Positions 10,688-23,139 of a stretch of 64,000 bases of DNA are shown piece after piece. The notes below the pieces were generated by a model. The model was not told where the DNA came from, searched no databases, and was given only the letters and a program-made list of their open reading frames with translations. Position numbers and translations under genes: made by a program. The stretch is from the NCBI GenBank assembly GCA_905183005.1, contig CAJJDO010000030.1:565598-629597 (forward strand), given 5' to 3'. Origin of the DNA: Paramecium pentaurelia (taxonomy: Eukaryota > Ciliophora > Oligohymenophorea > Peniculida > Parameciidae). How positions within the stretch are numbered: the first letter of the stretch is position 1; every line of letters begins with the position of its first letter.

Positions 10688-12684
10688 ATGAAACTAATCG
10701 AAATTGTGTAATTGATTGAAAAATTCTAAAAGGAATAAAACTATCATGACATTGTATACATTATATCTAAAAGGTAAGCATTCTGTAGTTAATATATTAG
10801 TTGGGTTTAAACATTTAAAGATTCTGTTAAATTTAATTGCAAAAATAACATACCTATGAAGCCTATAAATCATGATATTGTAGATGAAACTAAATCTAAT
10901 GTTCTTTAGTAATATATCCAAAATTTATTAGATATTAAGATGAAATATACAATTCATTTTTAAAAGATAATTTAAAACTAAATGTTGATTACATTTATAT
11001 CAATCAATAAATATGGTCACATCTAAATGTAAACTTATTAATAATTTGAAAGACTCTTTATGATGGACACTGTATTAAAAGATAATTGAGAAATTCAAAT
11101 TAAATTAATGAATTCATCATATATAACTTCATTCCTGTATATCAATCCTAATAACATTTTATTGAAGGAATATAATAATTTGATTCCTCTTGGAATATTT
11201 CCTAAATAATTTCACATTTAGAAAATGCATTATAAAATTAATTATCATTTTAAATTCCAAAAAGTAATTTCATATAATTATATACTCTCAAAAATGAGAA
11301 TTAAATGAAATTTGTTTAAATTGTATAAGAAATTAAAGAAAAAAAAATTGAAGTAATAAAAATAGAAGAATTAAGCTAAATGCGTGATAAAAAATATATC
11401 ATAATGGATATTAAATAATTAAAAAAAGATTTCTTTTTTGAAAAAACTTAACAGATAAATCATGATAAAAGTGAAACTATTTTAAATTAAGAATATATTG
11501 AATATTGTAGGTAAGGTTTAACTATATTTGATGATTAATAAACTTTATTAAGTTGCATGCTTAAATGCTATGAAATGATAGATGTAATTAGAAATGAAAT
11601 CTTATATAATTCCACATAGAAATATTAGAATTTAAAATAAATACTTCAAGAATCATATTATGGATTTAATGAATACATTTATTATGATTTGTTGGATTAT
11701 GAGTTTTTAGAGGAAAAATAAGTTGTGATTACTAAATCAAGATATGATGCAATATATATTTATAACAATGAAAATAGAGTCATTATAAATAATTAGAAGA
11801 ATATTAGATAATTAGTTGAATCTTTATTGAGTCATCCTTAATTACAATGTGATTTTAATTCAGTTTTGTTTGAGTGTAGTAATGAATATTATACTGAATA
11901 TATTGATTTTACAAAACCTGCATATAGTTTAAAAGAGGGATATAAATTTTAATTGAGAAAGTTAATGGAGTAAGAACATAATATTAATGATGAAGATAAA
12001 ATAGAAATTAGAGTACATTAATGTACATATGAAAACATAGGTTATCAATAATATAAACCTTTTGCTCCAATATTAAAATGTTTTATAAGTTAATAAGCTA
12101 AATTTTAAGATTTGCATATGTTAATAGCTAATTTATTTGAAGAAATAAATTATGAGAATTATAAAGAATTTAGATTGAATAAGAAATATAAACTATATTT
12201 CTAAACAGATTAATAAGGATTAAAGAAATGTACATTTTGTTAATAGAAATTATGTAATAATTGTTAAGTACCTTTTAATGATAAATCTTTAAATTTTGGT
12301 AGTAGAATGATAAACATATATGTTATATATGACGAAATACTAAATATTGTTTCTAATTATTAACCATAATATTTTGATAATTATTATTTGAGAGAATATT
12401 TTGAAGTGGATTGGGCTAAAGATAAAATTTTAATTTTGAACATAAATTAAGAATAAATAAAACCTTATAATATTAAATATTATTTTGATTCACGTATGTA
12501 CTTATATAATATTTCAGATCTATATTAGTTATAAGGAATAATTGAAAAGGTATCATAAAATGAATATTAATGTTATTGTCTGAAATAGTAATAATGGTAT
12601 AGATTTACAAAAAATAAATTCTAAAAGATAGATAATATAAATGATGATTTAAATGTAGTTAAATTGTTCTATATAAGAAAATGA
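10688..12684 (+). CDS. ubiquitin-specific-protease-like protein with DUSP-like N-terminus, catalytically degenerate
   Basis: A 640-residue protein; introns at 10774-10800, 10909-10931 and 11029-11052 leave a whole frame. The N-terminal 130 residues (SWVQTFKDSVKF, then IWSHLN, LYDGHCIKRQL) resemble a DUSP domain, found in USP4/11/15-type deubiquitinases. The region EYCRQGLTIFDDQQTLLS occupies the place of the USP Cys box (GLxNLGNTCYMNS): the glycine-leucine and spacing remain but the catalytic cysteine is gone. Near the C-terminus YNISDLYQLQGI and CYCLKQQQWYRFTKNKF match the His-box region (normally YxLxAVSxHxGxxxxGHYxA...W), but the GHY histidine is absent. A CTFCQQKLCNNC zinc-like cluster (about residue 530) is kept. 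Likely a non-enzymatic ubiquitin or partner-binding protein. Family assignment is by pattern only. Confidence 0.6.
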
Positions 12685-12733
12685 TATGATTATTGATTTT
12701 ATAATATTTAATTAGAAATTATATAAATAAAAA

Positions 12734-13702
12734 ATGAGAAATAGAAATGAATTTGGATAATCATTTAAAATGAATGCTCAAATACCAAAAATAGATAAAA
12801 CTCCAGTTAAAAGAAGAAGTTGTGAATGTTTAGAATGTGGTTTAATAAACAAAAAAATGAAATATATTGGATCTATTATCTAATAATTTCAACCATATTT
12901 CAATTTAGCATATAAATTGTTTGAAAATGAAAGAAAGAATCAAGAAAAGTAAACTAAAATTCAACAATAGAAATAATTAAGATTAAGAAATAAGAGACAT
13001 AATCATAATAAAGATATGTTGAAGAAAGCTGTCAATGTAATTACATTTTAAGAAACATTTACAAATAATAATAGAAAAAGAAATGTAGAATTACCTCCTA
13101 TTAATATGTGTTCTTTAAAAGAGATTAAAAATAATTAATCCAGTAATTTGTTATCGGTTGTACCTTAAAGAAAAATGTGGGATAAACGATAAACTACAAT
13201 AAAGTTTCAATATAAATAAACTATTGGTCATAATCAAAAATGTTACTTACCTGCTACTCCATTAGATTCTCATCTTGTTTTTAGAATTAACAAAGTCATT
13301 TATTAATAATATATTTTAAAACATCAGTAAGGAACTCTTGATGATTTTCATTTTAAATTAAGAATCAATGTTTTTGATGAAAAGTTGGAACCTTTGCCTC
13401 TAAAACATTAATTATTGGTTCCACCTATTAGATAAGAAGAAGACTATGATGAAGACGAATCTATAATAGAATCTGTTCAACAAATGCCAATTAAACATAA
13501 ACCTAATAGAGAAGAATAATATAAATAAATCTTGAAATATAATAAAAGAAGTTTTGCTAATTTGGTTGAATAGGCCTAACTTACTGAAAGAAAAGCTATT
13601 TAAAATTTAATTAAAATTAGTATAGATATACATCTTAAATAGGTAACAGTCATAAAATCTTACCATTAATATTTGATTAATAACCGTTACCAATTTATAT
13701 GA
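12734..13702 (+). CDS. unknown basic/acidic protein
   Basis: A single-exon frame of 322 residues starting MRNRNEFGQSFKM. The N-terminal third is strongly basic; it contains CECLECGLINKK, a possible but short metal site, and a K/R/Q-rich helix. Residues about 170-250 (DSHLVFRINKVIYQ, FHFKLRINVFDEKL) look like a small beta-rich fold. After that comes an acidic patch EEDYDEDESIIES and a final helix. I recognise no family. It lies 50 bp after the USP-like gene on the same strand and is convergent with the casein kinase gene. Confidence 0.7.
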
Positions 13703-13992
13703 TTCATAGTAATTATTTGGATGCTCAAAAGACATCTAAAAGTATAAAACTTATTAAATTAGAAAAGTCATAACCAGCAATCTTGAAGTAATGAAATTTC
13801 TATTTTTAGATCATAAAGTTAACATGTTAAAATAGTAGCAACTAATAAACATAAAAAAAATTAAACTGCTGGTTCAGTATTGTTAAGAATATGAAATTCT
13901 TGTTAAATATTTCATAAATAGTTGATTAAATGAATTATTAATTTCTAGATCTATTAATTTATCATAATATTTTTTAAAAGTTAAAAATACAT

Positions 13993-15372
13993 TCATTATT
14001 CAAAAACATTAATTGCAGAACGAGAAAATTGAATTTTTTCATCTTTAAATTTAGCATCAAATCCTTACAAATTTAAGTATTTTTATTCCAAAGTTGGATG
14101 ATCATTCATATTTTCTTCAATATCATCAAAATCAACAGTTTGGTATAATTTATTAAAATCTATTTGAGGTTAACTTGCAGCAATTTTGATTTGAGTTTAA
14201 GATGATTATTTGAATTATACAGCATCCTGAAAAGAAGGTACATATTTAACTATGTTTGAAGAAGAAGATCCTTAAATTAATAATAAATATAAAATACCAA
14301 GATTTGAAACATTAGATTATTTTTTAGTATGGGATCTTTAAACTCCATCATTTCCAGGCACAAGCAAGAATGAACCTTAAATTTTAACTTCTAATTGAGA
14401 TTCTTTATTTTATTATTTATTAGACCATTCAAATAGATTATCATATGTATTTGAATTGCTACATTTTTTCATTAAAGTCCTAAGCATATCATAATCAGGT
14501 TAATCTTCAAATTTTAAGATTTTTAAATATCTAATTTATTTTAATTACATAAGAATACTTGAGATAGTCAGCAAATTGTATTGGTAATTCTTTACATAAA
14601 GTATCAATAGTTGTACTCATTTTAACTTCTCCAACTGCAATAGTTCTATCTTTATCACCTATATTTTATAGATTCTACCATGGTAATTTACTTAAAATTA
14701 TAATAACAAATTACCCTAAAATTAAGTAGATAATGACATACATCATTGATTCTAGATCATCCTTTCTACTAATTTCAAATCCTTTATGAGCTGCAATTGA
14801 AGCATATCTAGTAGTTCCAATAAATGATTTTTTATCTTTAAACGGACTCTTATGATATCATAAACTTACATATGTCTTCCTTTATCTAGAATTGATTTTG
14901 AAACACCAAAATCAACTAAATAAATTATAGATGTATTTTATTTGCCCATCATTATATTTTCTGGTTTCAAATCTCTATGTACTATTCCTCTTGAATGTAC
15001 TTATTTAAATATAGTCAATAATTAATCCAATAATTACAATCCTGTTTTTAATGATAATTATTTATATGTTCTACTATAATATCCTAGATCTTTTCCCAAC
15101 AATTCAACAACCATTACATTATAATTTTATTCTGCTCCAAACCAATACAATTTTGTTATTCCTTATATTCCTTATAATTTAGTCAGTAAATAAACTTCTC
15201 TATCCAATGTTTCATGTTCTCCTTTTTCTAATTTGACTGCCACTTCTTCTCTAGTTATTTTATGTATTGCCAAATAAACAACACCAAAAGATCCTGAGCT
15301 AAGTTGATTCTTGATTATATATTTATTATCAAAAATTTTAGGTTCAAGATAACTTCTGGGTAATTTTTTCAT
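13993..15372 (-). CDS. casein kinase 1 family serine/threonine kinase
   Basis: A 434-residue kinase with introns at 14847-14869, 14691-14714 and 14531-14558, leaving a whole frame. Key elements: YIIKNQLSSGSFGVVYLA (glycine loop, about 18-35), EEVAVKLEKGEHETL (lysine followed by the CK1 glutamate), LYWFGAEQNYNVMVVELLG, catalytic loop IVHRDLKPENIMMG, LVDFGVSKSI, HIPFKDKKSFIGTTRYASIAAHKG and RKDDLESMMYV, all diagnostic of CK1 rather than other kinases; KFEDQPDYDML marks the end of the domain. A 130-residue tail rich in S, T and Q follows. Its ATG overlaps the TGA of the dynein-light-chain gene (ATGA, 15369-15372). No other methionine precedes the glycine loop, so this start is firm. Confidence 0.93.
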
Positions 15373-15695
15373 ATTTAATAATTATATTCAGGAATCAAAT
15401 AAACAAGAATATGATGTTCTGATGATTTTAATTCAAATAAGAAATGTTCAGGATCTGCAAAATCATACTCTTATTCACTATGTAAACTACTCAATAAAAC
15501 ACACCAACAACGTCCTGTAAATTTAATTTGATTATCTTTACCATATTTTTATTCTAAATGATAGCGTATATAATCTGCTTTATTTTAATATTGCTTCTAA
15601 CTTAAAGCTCTCTTATATAGATCTACAATATCAGTCTTCATTCCTGATGTAATATTCAATCCTTATCTAACTATATCAAATCTTTGAGTATTCAT
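15369..15695 (-). CDS. dynein-light-chain-like protein
   Basis: A single-exon 108-residue protein. It resembles the LC8/dynein light chain family: a first helix region MKTDIVDLYKRALS, then ADYIRYHLEQKYGKD (the family has A..IK..FD.KYG), GRCWCVLLSSLHSEQEY (family WHCIVGRNFGSYVTHE) and the final strands HFLFELKSSEHHILVYLIP. Such proteins dimerise and hold axonemal or cytoplasmic dynein intermediate chains and other partners. Length is near the usual 90-105. The insert between KYG and W is longer than in LC8 itself, so it may be an outer-arm paralogue. Its stop codon overlaps the casein kinase start by four bases on the same strand, which is odd for a eukaryote. Confidence 0.65.
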
Positions 15696-15885
15696 ATGTT
15701 TAAATTATTTTCTGTTAAAATAAATTATATTCAATTCAAAACCAATTGTACATTTATTTTTTTATATTTAATCATTAAATCTCTCCATTCTACAATTTTC
15801 ATATTACTATCAAATAAATTCCTATCAAAAAATGAATTATAATCAAAATAAAATTTAATTCATTTTTATAATCTATTTTTCCAAT

Positions 15886-18769
15886 ATGCTACCTAAAAAT
15901 CCTGTTAGTGATATTAGTACTCTTGTATTAAAACAATATAAGAAAATGTATGAAGAAATCTGTTTAAGGTTCAAATTTGAGAAAGAAGCATCATCTAAAG
16001 AACTTGAAATATGGAAAGATAAATACGAAACTCTATAAAAAAGATGGGATACTCTTAATTAATTAAAAGAGAAATAAGATGCAAAAATAAAATAAGATTT
16101 CAATGATACTAAGACTTTAAATTAAGTACCAAAAACATCTGGACATTAATAAACTACATTATTGCCAAATACAGAAAAATAATAATATTAAATCTTAATT
16201 TAATAACTTAATGATTAAATAGCTAAATAAAAAAAATAGATATAAGATTTAAGTGATAAAAATGAAAAACATTCAATTGATAATAAAAAACTAGAAATTG
16301 AAAATAAAAAATATTCTGAATAATTAAATTAAATTAGAAAAACATCACATCATAAATTTAATGATTAATAAATGCTATAATATGAAGACAATATATAAAA
16401 ATTTATATAAACTATTGATGAAATGAAAAATGATAAAAATAATTATGAAAAATAACTTGAAAAATTAATTAAAGAAAACTAATTATTGCATTAAACTAAT
16501 GATGATTTAAAAAAATTAATTCATGAACATGATAAAGGTTAATAATAAAAAAATTAATTTTAATTATAAGTAACAGAATTAGGATTAAAAAATAATCAAT
16601 TAGAAAAATTGGTTAAAGATTTAGAAAAATAATAATAACATTAATAAGATATATCTAAATAAAATGCTAAATAAATGGAAGATAAATAATAAGAAATTTA
16701 ATCACTATAAAATAAAGTATAGGAATATTAAAAAGAACTATCAAATCTAAATTAACTTTAAGTTGTTTATAATGAATAATAATAATAACTTTAATAATTG
16801 GCTTAAGTAATATAAGAATTAGAAGGAAAACTATAAGAATCTACTAATCCATAATCAAATGAATCAGATATTAAATAAATGACATCAAAATATGATGAAT
16901 TATATTTATAATATACTGATCTATAAACTTAAGATATTATGAAATAAGAATGGCTTAATTTATAAAAATCTTAACTTGAAGATCTTAAATAAGAAAATGA
17001 TTAATTAAATTAAAAAATTGAAGAATTATAAAAATTAAATAATGTTTTAATTGGTTAAATTGAAATATAAAAAGATGAAACAAAATTATCATTTAGTTAA
17101 TTATAAGATTAAATTAATTCATATGAACATATTGTTTCTGATAAAAATGAAGAAATTCATAAATTAAAATTAGAATTAACAAAATAAAAATGTAATCTAA
17201 AAAATGATGATTATGAAGACAAAATTAAATCATTATAGACATAATATGAAAAATTAGAATCTGAATCTTAAATGAAAATAGAATGGATGGAAATTTAAAA
17301 TAATGAACTTGAAGAATCTATTAATGAATATGAAAAAAAAATATAAAATTTAGTTGAATAATTAAATCAATTAAACAAAAATAATCCAGAAGATTATAAT
17401 TAAAAGATTATTGAACTTAAGGAAAATTTATAATAATATGAACTTATAGTTAACAATAAAAATATTGAAATTGATGAATTAAAGTAATAAATTAAAGAAA
17501 TAAATTTAAAATAAAATGATGAAGACTTTTAAAAGAAATATTTAAATTTAAAAACTTAATTTGAAAAATTAGAAACAGAAAATCATATGAAATAATAATG
17601 GTAGAATATTTAAGAAGAAGAGTAATAAGAATAAATTAATGAATTAAATACATAAATTATTGAATTAAATGATTAATTGTCTTAAACATAAAATTTAAAC
17701 TAAAAATGTATTTATATTATTTTTATTTTTAGTGTAAAATGATTTATAATAAGAAATTGATAAAAATTAATAATTATCCAAATAATCTTAATAACATTTG
17801 TTAGAAATATAAAATTCATTTAATTCTGGAAATATTAAAAATGCATTAAGAAGATCAATTAAAAAAGAAGAATCATTTGAAGATGAAGTAAAAACAAAAA
17901 AAAATGCAGATGAAAAATTCATTAATGATCTCAAAGAAAAGATTCAAACTTTGAATGAAGAATTAGGGGAATATGAAGAGAATTAAACTAATTTACAATA
18001 ATAAATAGGAGAATTAACTGAATAGAAAAACAAAATTTAATTGTAATATGAAGAAATGTATAATTATTACTCAAGTATCATAAATTATTATATTATATTA
18101 TAGAAGCTTATGATTAAATATAAAATTTCATAACTTAAGTTGAAGATCTTAATAAAATTATTTTAGATAAAGAAAATCAATTAGTAGAAAATTAATATTA
18201 GATACAATAACTTGAAGATTAATTATTATAAATGAATGAAATAAATAAAGATGCTTATACTGAAAATTAAGATATTAATTAGATGAAAGCATTTTATGAG
18301 TAAAAATTTTTAGAATAAGAAACCATAATTTAGAATTTATAATAATAATTAGAATAAACTTCAGATAAAGAATACTATTAAAAGATAAACTAAATATTGC
18401 ATGAAAATGAGGAACTTAAATAATTAAGAAGTGAAAATTAAGAAGAATTAACTAAAAAAGATTAATTGATAGAGGAATTATAAATGTAAATGTTATCATA
18501 GTCATAGGTAACAGGAAGTTCAGGTATTTAAAATTAATATATATTTATATATAGATTTATAAGAAAGAAAAAGAAGATAAGAATTATTAGATAAAGTAAA
18601 AGATGACAAATCTGAAAAATCTGGATCTTCTAATGAATAATTGGTTAAGAAAATTGGGAAATAAACTTCAGGTGCAAGTGCAAAGTTATCTCTAAAATTA
18701 GATTATACGCAAGATGTATCTAAATATTCAAAACCTAAAAGTGCTACGAGTTTAGATTTTCAAGAGTGA
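15886..18769 (+). CDS. long coiled-coil protein
   Basis: A 932-residue protein after removing introns at 17708-17732, 18075-18103 and 18524-18554; the total is whole. After a short N-terminus (MLPKNPVSDISTLVLK) nearly all of it is E/K/Q/L/N in heptads with no proline, so a long rod. TAA and TAG make up a large share of codons, read as Q. The last 60 residues are S/K-rich and end SKPKSATSLDFQE, a possible disordered tail. No globular domain is visible. Rods of this sort in ciliates are often basal-body, cortical or centrin-scaffold proteins, but nothing here decides that. Confidence 0.85.
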
Positions 18770-18803
18770 TTTTTTTCATTTTTATTTAAAAATAAATGTA
18801 TGA

Positions 18804-18947
18804 TCATGCCTTCTTAGGTTTGAATGCAATTGCTGCTAATTTTAATACTCCAAATAAAATGGCTGCTTTAAACACTTCTTTCAATTGCTTGCTTCTAAAT
18901 TCTCTTGTTGCTTACTATTTCTCTTATTAGGGTTGAAGGAAGAACAT
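18804..18947 (-). CDS. tiny single-span membrane protein
   Basis: A 47-residue frame, MFFLQPQQEKQQATREFR then a basic helix and the hydrophobic span VFKAAILFGVLKLAAIAF, ending KPKKA. Charged N-terminus, one central membrane helix and a basic tail are typical of small mitochondrial outer-membrane subunits (for example small TOM proteins), which is a guess from layout alone. It sits between two plus-strand genes in a 200-bp gap. No intron. Could be chance, but the amphipathic plus hydrophobic pattern and GC-rich codons such as GCA/GCC/GGA stand out from the surrounding DNA. Confidence 0.5.
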
Positions 18948-18972
18948 ATTAATTATATATTTAATTTTATTT

Positions 18973-20787
18973 ATGATAAGTAATTAATATGATGAGCTTA
19001 TGAATAGTGAATTTGATGTAAGAGAATTCATACTTAAGAATTTTGTTTAAGCTAATTTTGAGATCAATTATAAAAAGATAGAATAATCAATGCCATAAAT
19101 TGCTTAAATATAATCATAAACATGTGAAGATATTGCTAGTTCTGTAGATAATAATTTAGAAGATTATGTTGAAATAAGTACTTAATTAACATCATTGTAA
19201 TCTTAATTGGATAATTTAACACTCTAATTTAGCAATATAACTGATATTATTGTATTAACTTAAGATAATTTGTAATAAAGAATATATCAAATTAATGTCA
19301 TTGTTGAAAATCTTAAATTAATATAAAATCTTTAATATAGTATGAAAGATTTAAGGAAATTAATTAATATATTAGAGAGTGTAGATTTAAGTAAAGGAAT
19401 GTCTAATTATAATCTACTTGAAACTAGTGAATTAATTGTAAAATCTAGATAATTATACACTGAATTAGATAAATCACCTCATTGTAGATAATTAATGTAG
19501 TAATTTGATTTATTGTAAATAATTCAATAGAATTAATGTTAATTTTAAAATTTATTAGAAAAGGAATTTGTGAATTGTTTATAAAATTTTAATTCAATCA
19601 AATTTGCTTGTATTCTAAGATCATTTCAAAAAATGTAATTAAATAAGACACCTGAGAAATTGCTTGTATAATTTTTATTAAAACCAGCATTTGATTTAGC
19701 CTTTTCTAAATTAAATAAAAATTTATTAACAAAAGATACATCAAATTTAGAGTAGTTTTTGTAATCAGTATTATAAATATATGAAAATAATATAGAAATA
19801 GCTAAAGTAGAAACTGAAACATTTTCATTTAAAAATATATTAGTAGAATTACTCTATATATATTTATCTACTAAAGAATGTGTTAATATATATTCTTTAG
19901 GTGTTTTAGATTTATTTTAATAAAACTATTAGAATATTTAAAATGTTAAATAAACTCTTAAAGTAAATTTTGAGAAGGGATCAGAGGTTGAAAAAAAGTT
20001 TATGGAAAAATGGAATTTATCAACATATTTTTCAATGAGATAAGCAGAAATTATTAAAAAATTAGAATAAGAACTTTAAAATTAATTAACTAATAATGAA
20101 TACAATTTTCATTTAGTTTTATAAAATATTATAGAGAATTGTTTTTCTTAAAAAGTTTATATTTCCTTATTAAAATAGAAATTTAATACATTAGCTATAT
20201 AAATTATAACAAGATTTTGCAATTTCATAAAAACAAATAAGAATTAAATTTAAATTGAAAAGATTCCATTTTTAATAAATAATCTATCAAAAATTAATTT
20301 ATAATAATTATAATAAGACATTATAGTTTTATAATTAGATAAAATAAAATTAGTAATATCAGAATTAATAGATATTGCTATAGTATAGATAAAGATAGAA
20401 TGTTAATCAAATTTAGAACCATTTAGTGGTATACCAGCTAAATTTAGAATGACAAATAGAGATATGCCAAATTAGCCTTCAAATTTTTGTATCAACATTT
20501 TTAAACCACTTTAGAATTATTTATTAAAATTAGATGATGATTCCATAAAGAAATTAACATGTGAGAAAGTATAATGATATTATAAATTTAAGGTATGTAA
20601 TACTACTTTAGAAAGATTTTAAGTAATTAAAAAATAAGCACTTGATACATGTGATAAAAATGAAGAATTAATGGCTAAAATGGGAGTAAAAAAAAATGAT
20701 GCTTTAGATAATCAAAAAATAAGAATGCAATTTTAATTGGATGAAGAAGAAATAAAAAATATTATGATAACTAAATTATATTAATGA
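18973..20787 (+). CDS. COG2: conserved oligomeric Golgi complex subunit 2-like
   Basis: A 596-residue protein with one 24-nt intron (20569-20592) that removes an in-frame TGA. The N-terminal 90 residues match the COG2 signature: FDVREFILKNFVQANFE, then CEDIASSVDNNLEDYVEISTQLTSLQSQLDNL, comparable to the family's FVxxxR...ELINKDYADFVNLSTNLVGMDKAL. The rest is helical, as expected for a CATCHR tether, and the C-terminus (TLERFQVIKKQALDTC, DNQKIRMQFQLDEEEI) fits the COG2 C-terminal block. COG2 works in lobe A of the complex that tethers vesicles at the Golgi. Shorter than animal COG2 (about 740). An ATG at 19000 is an alternative start. Its stop overlaps the next gene's first ATG. Confidence 0.7.
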
Positions 20788-21254
20788 TATTTTAACAATT
20801 AAAATTAGAATTCTATGGTTGTCTAAAACCAAATATGTAATAAGAATTAATAAAGAGACCTAATTATTTGGAACAAAAGTAACAAAAGAATTATAGCTTT
20901 GATTTAAATACTGAAAGATTTCCTATTCAATTGTAATAGTTAAAAAAATAACAAAATTAAGAATGGAGACTTAAAACTGCAACTGCAAAATCTAATAAAC
21001 TTTAATATGAAATAATGTTAAGTTCATACAGAAATAATATATCTAAATCTGTAAATATTTAAACAAAATCATAACATAAAAGTAATATAAAAAAGATGAT
21101 AGAAAATGAAAATTATGAAAGTTATATTAATAACTAAGTAATATAATATCTATTAAAATTATAGAATTTAACATTTTTAAACTCTGGATATTTAAAGAAA
21201 AATCAAAAAATAGATTTAATGTTTAATAGAAGAAACAAAATGAATAAAGTTTGA
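20784..21254 (+). CDS. small basic unknown protein
   Basis: A single-exon 156-residue frame starting MIFQQLKLEFYGCLK. It is rich in K, N, Q and S with no domain I recognise; EWRLKTATAKSNKLQYEIM and SYRNNISKSVNIQT look helical. Its first ATG overlaps the COG2-like stop (ATGA at 20784-20787); the next in-frame methionine is 17 codons on (MQQELIKRPN), so the true start may be there. Convergent with the kinase gene, whose stop lies 24 bp away. Confidence 0.55.
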
Positions 21255-21277
21255 ATTTATTCAAAATTATACTTTTA

Positions 21278-22952
21278 TCATATTATTTTTTTTTGGATAA
21301 GAAGATTATTCTACTGTATGATTTTACAATTTGGAGATACTACTAAATTAATAACATTATTTTTGGCAATTGATCTTTAAGTATTTATAATTGAACCTCT
21401 ATGATAAATGTCTTCTTTATTTCTTATAGTTTCTGATTCTTATACTGAATTATTATTTATTCTATTTAATCCTAAGAAAAAAGAAGAATCTGTTTTTCTA
21501 AATGAATTCTGTTTTACAATTGAAACCTTTGTTTATTTTATAGGACTTAAAGAAGTTTAAGTTATTTCTGATAATGCAGGAAGAAGTACTTTGTTTGGTT
21601 AATTAAGTTTTAGATTTTTCTTAGGGGATTCTGGATCAATAGGAATGATTATTTTTTCATTATCAATACTATATTATTGATGAAACTTAAACATTTTTAA
21701 TTCTTGATTAGATTCATTTGTTTGATTAAGAATTGCATTCAAACGATAATGCTTTTCTTTTTAAGGTATTCTATTAAAAGTTTTAGAAGATTTGAATATT
21801 TTAGTAGGTCTAGTTATTGATAATTAGTTTAAGAATTATTAATTTCTGGGACTGATATTATCTAGATTTTTTTATTCATATCTATCTTCATCAGATTCAG
21901 CAATAGTAAGTTTAAATTCATTTAGATCTTTTTTAGATTGAATTGGAGATTACTTAATTGAATTTTTTTGCAAATAAATTATAAACAAAATAGATTATAA
22001 TTATTAAAAAGTCTATAATGATTATAAATAATACTTTTTTTTTTAATTCTTAACAAATTCCAAATTGTTTAACACTCATAGGAATAGGATCATTAAATTT
22101 TCGAGTAATCCATGGATGAACTAATGCTTAAGAAGCAGTATATCGAGAATCTTGATCATTTTATAATAATCTTTATAAGAGATCTCGTGCAAGTGGAGAT
22201 GAATGAAATGGTTATTCATATTTCAAATCTGGAAAACTGTTGATAAATTCTTTTTTTGTTAAAATCCTAGGATAAAATGGATGTTTTCCTTGATTCAATA
22301 GCATAAAAAGTACGATGCCACATGACCACATATCAACAGCTTTGTTATATGTTTTATTTAAAATTTATTCTGGTGCCATATATATAAATGTTCCACATTA
22401 TTTTGAAACAGTCTAATAATAACGAATTTCAGGTTTGTATTAATAACTTAAACCAAAGTCAGCAATCTTTATGCTTGAAAGATCTTCTGTGTTTTTTATT
22501 AAGATATTATCTAAATGTGTTATGTTAAAATACCAGGTTTGATATCACGATGTATAATCTATTTAGAATGAAGATATTCAATGCCTGTAAATATAGAATA
22601 CATAATCTAACTGATGATTGACTCATCTAAACTTTTTCTCATTAATTCTTTCAATGAACCTCCAGCTGCATATTCCATTACTAAATATTAGTAATTTCCT
22701 TATTTAAAATACTTAAACTATATCAATATGATACAACCTAATAAAATTTTATGATATTTTTGTGTCTCAGATTTTTCATGATTGATGTTTCCTAAATTTA
22801 AGCACCTTACAAGAACTAATTAATCAAATTAATTTTACCTTGATTGCTACTTCCTCATTCTTATATAATCCCTTATATACTTAACCAAAGGCTCCTTCCC
22901 CAATCTTTTCAAGTATTCTTATATCCTTTTCCATGAAAAAATCATGTCTCAT
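21278..22952 (-). CDS. CAMK-like serine/threonine kinase
   Basis: A 528-residue protein with four introns of 20-23 nt; the spliced frame is whole. It starts MRHDFFMEKDIRILEKIG, then GEGAFGQVYKGLY, EEVAIK, TSIMKNLRHKNIIKF, YLVMEYAAGGSLKELM, IEYLHSKQIIHRDIKP|DNIL (an intron splits the loop), IADFGLSYQY, SKQCGTFIYMAPEQI and VDMWSCGIVLFMLL. The kinase domain ends near RYTASQALVHPWITRKF. GTxxYMAPE with a DMWSxGV helix is of the CAMK type. The C-terminal 240 residues are low-complexity S/N/K/Q and hold no EF-hands, so it is not a CDPK. Start chosen as the first ATG in frame with the glycine loop. Confidence 0.85.
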
Positions 22953-23139
22953 ATATTTATATTTATTATTTAATTCTTGAATCTCACCTCCTCATACTCA
23001 ATAATTACATTATACTACATGTATCAGAAATGATATAAATATAAACTTCATAAAATCCATCAATATTCAATTACAAATTAAGAATCTATTTATTAAACAG
23101 TCCAAATTCAGTATAAAATAATTTAACAATAATTACGTA

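Noticed and set aside
10694..10921. 75-residue minus-strand ORF
   Set aside because: Antisense to the DUSP-like exon of the USP-like gene.
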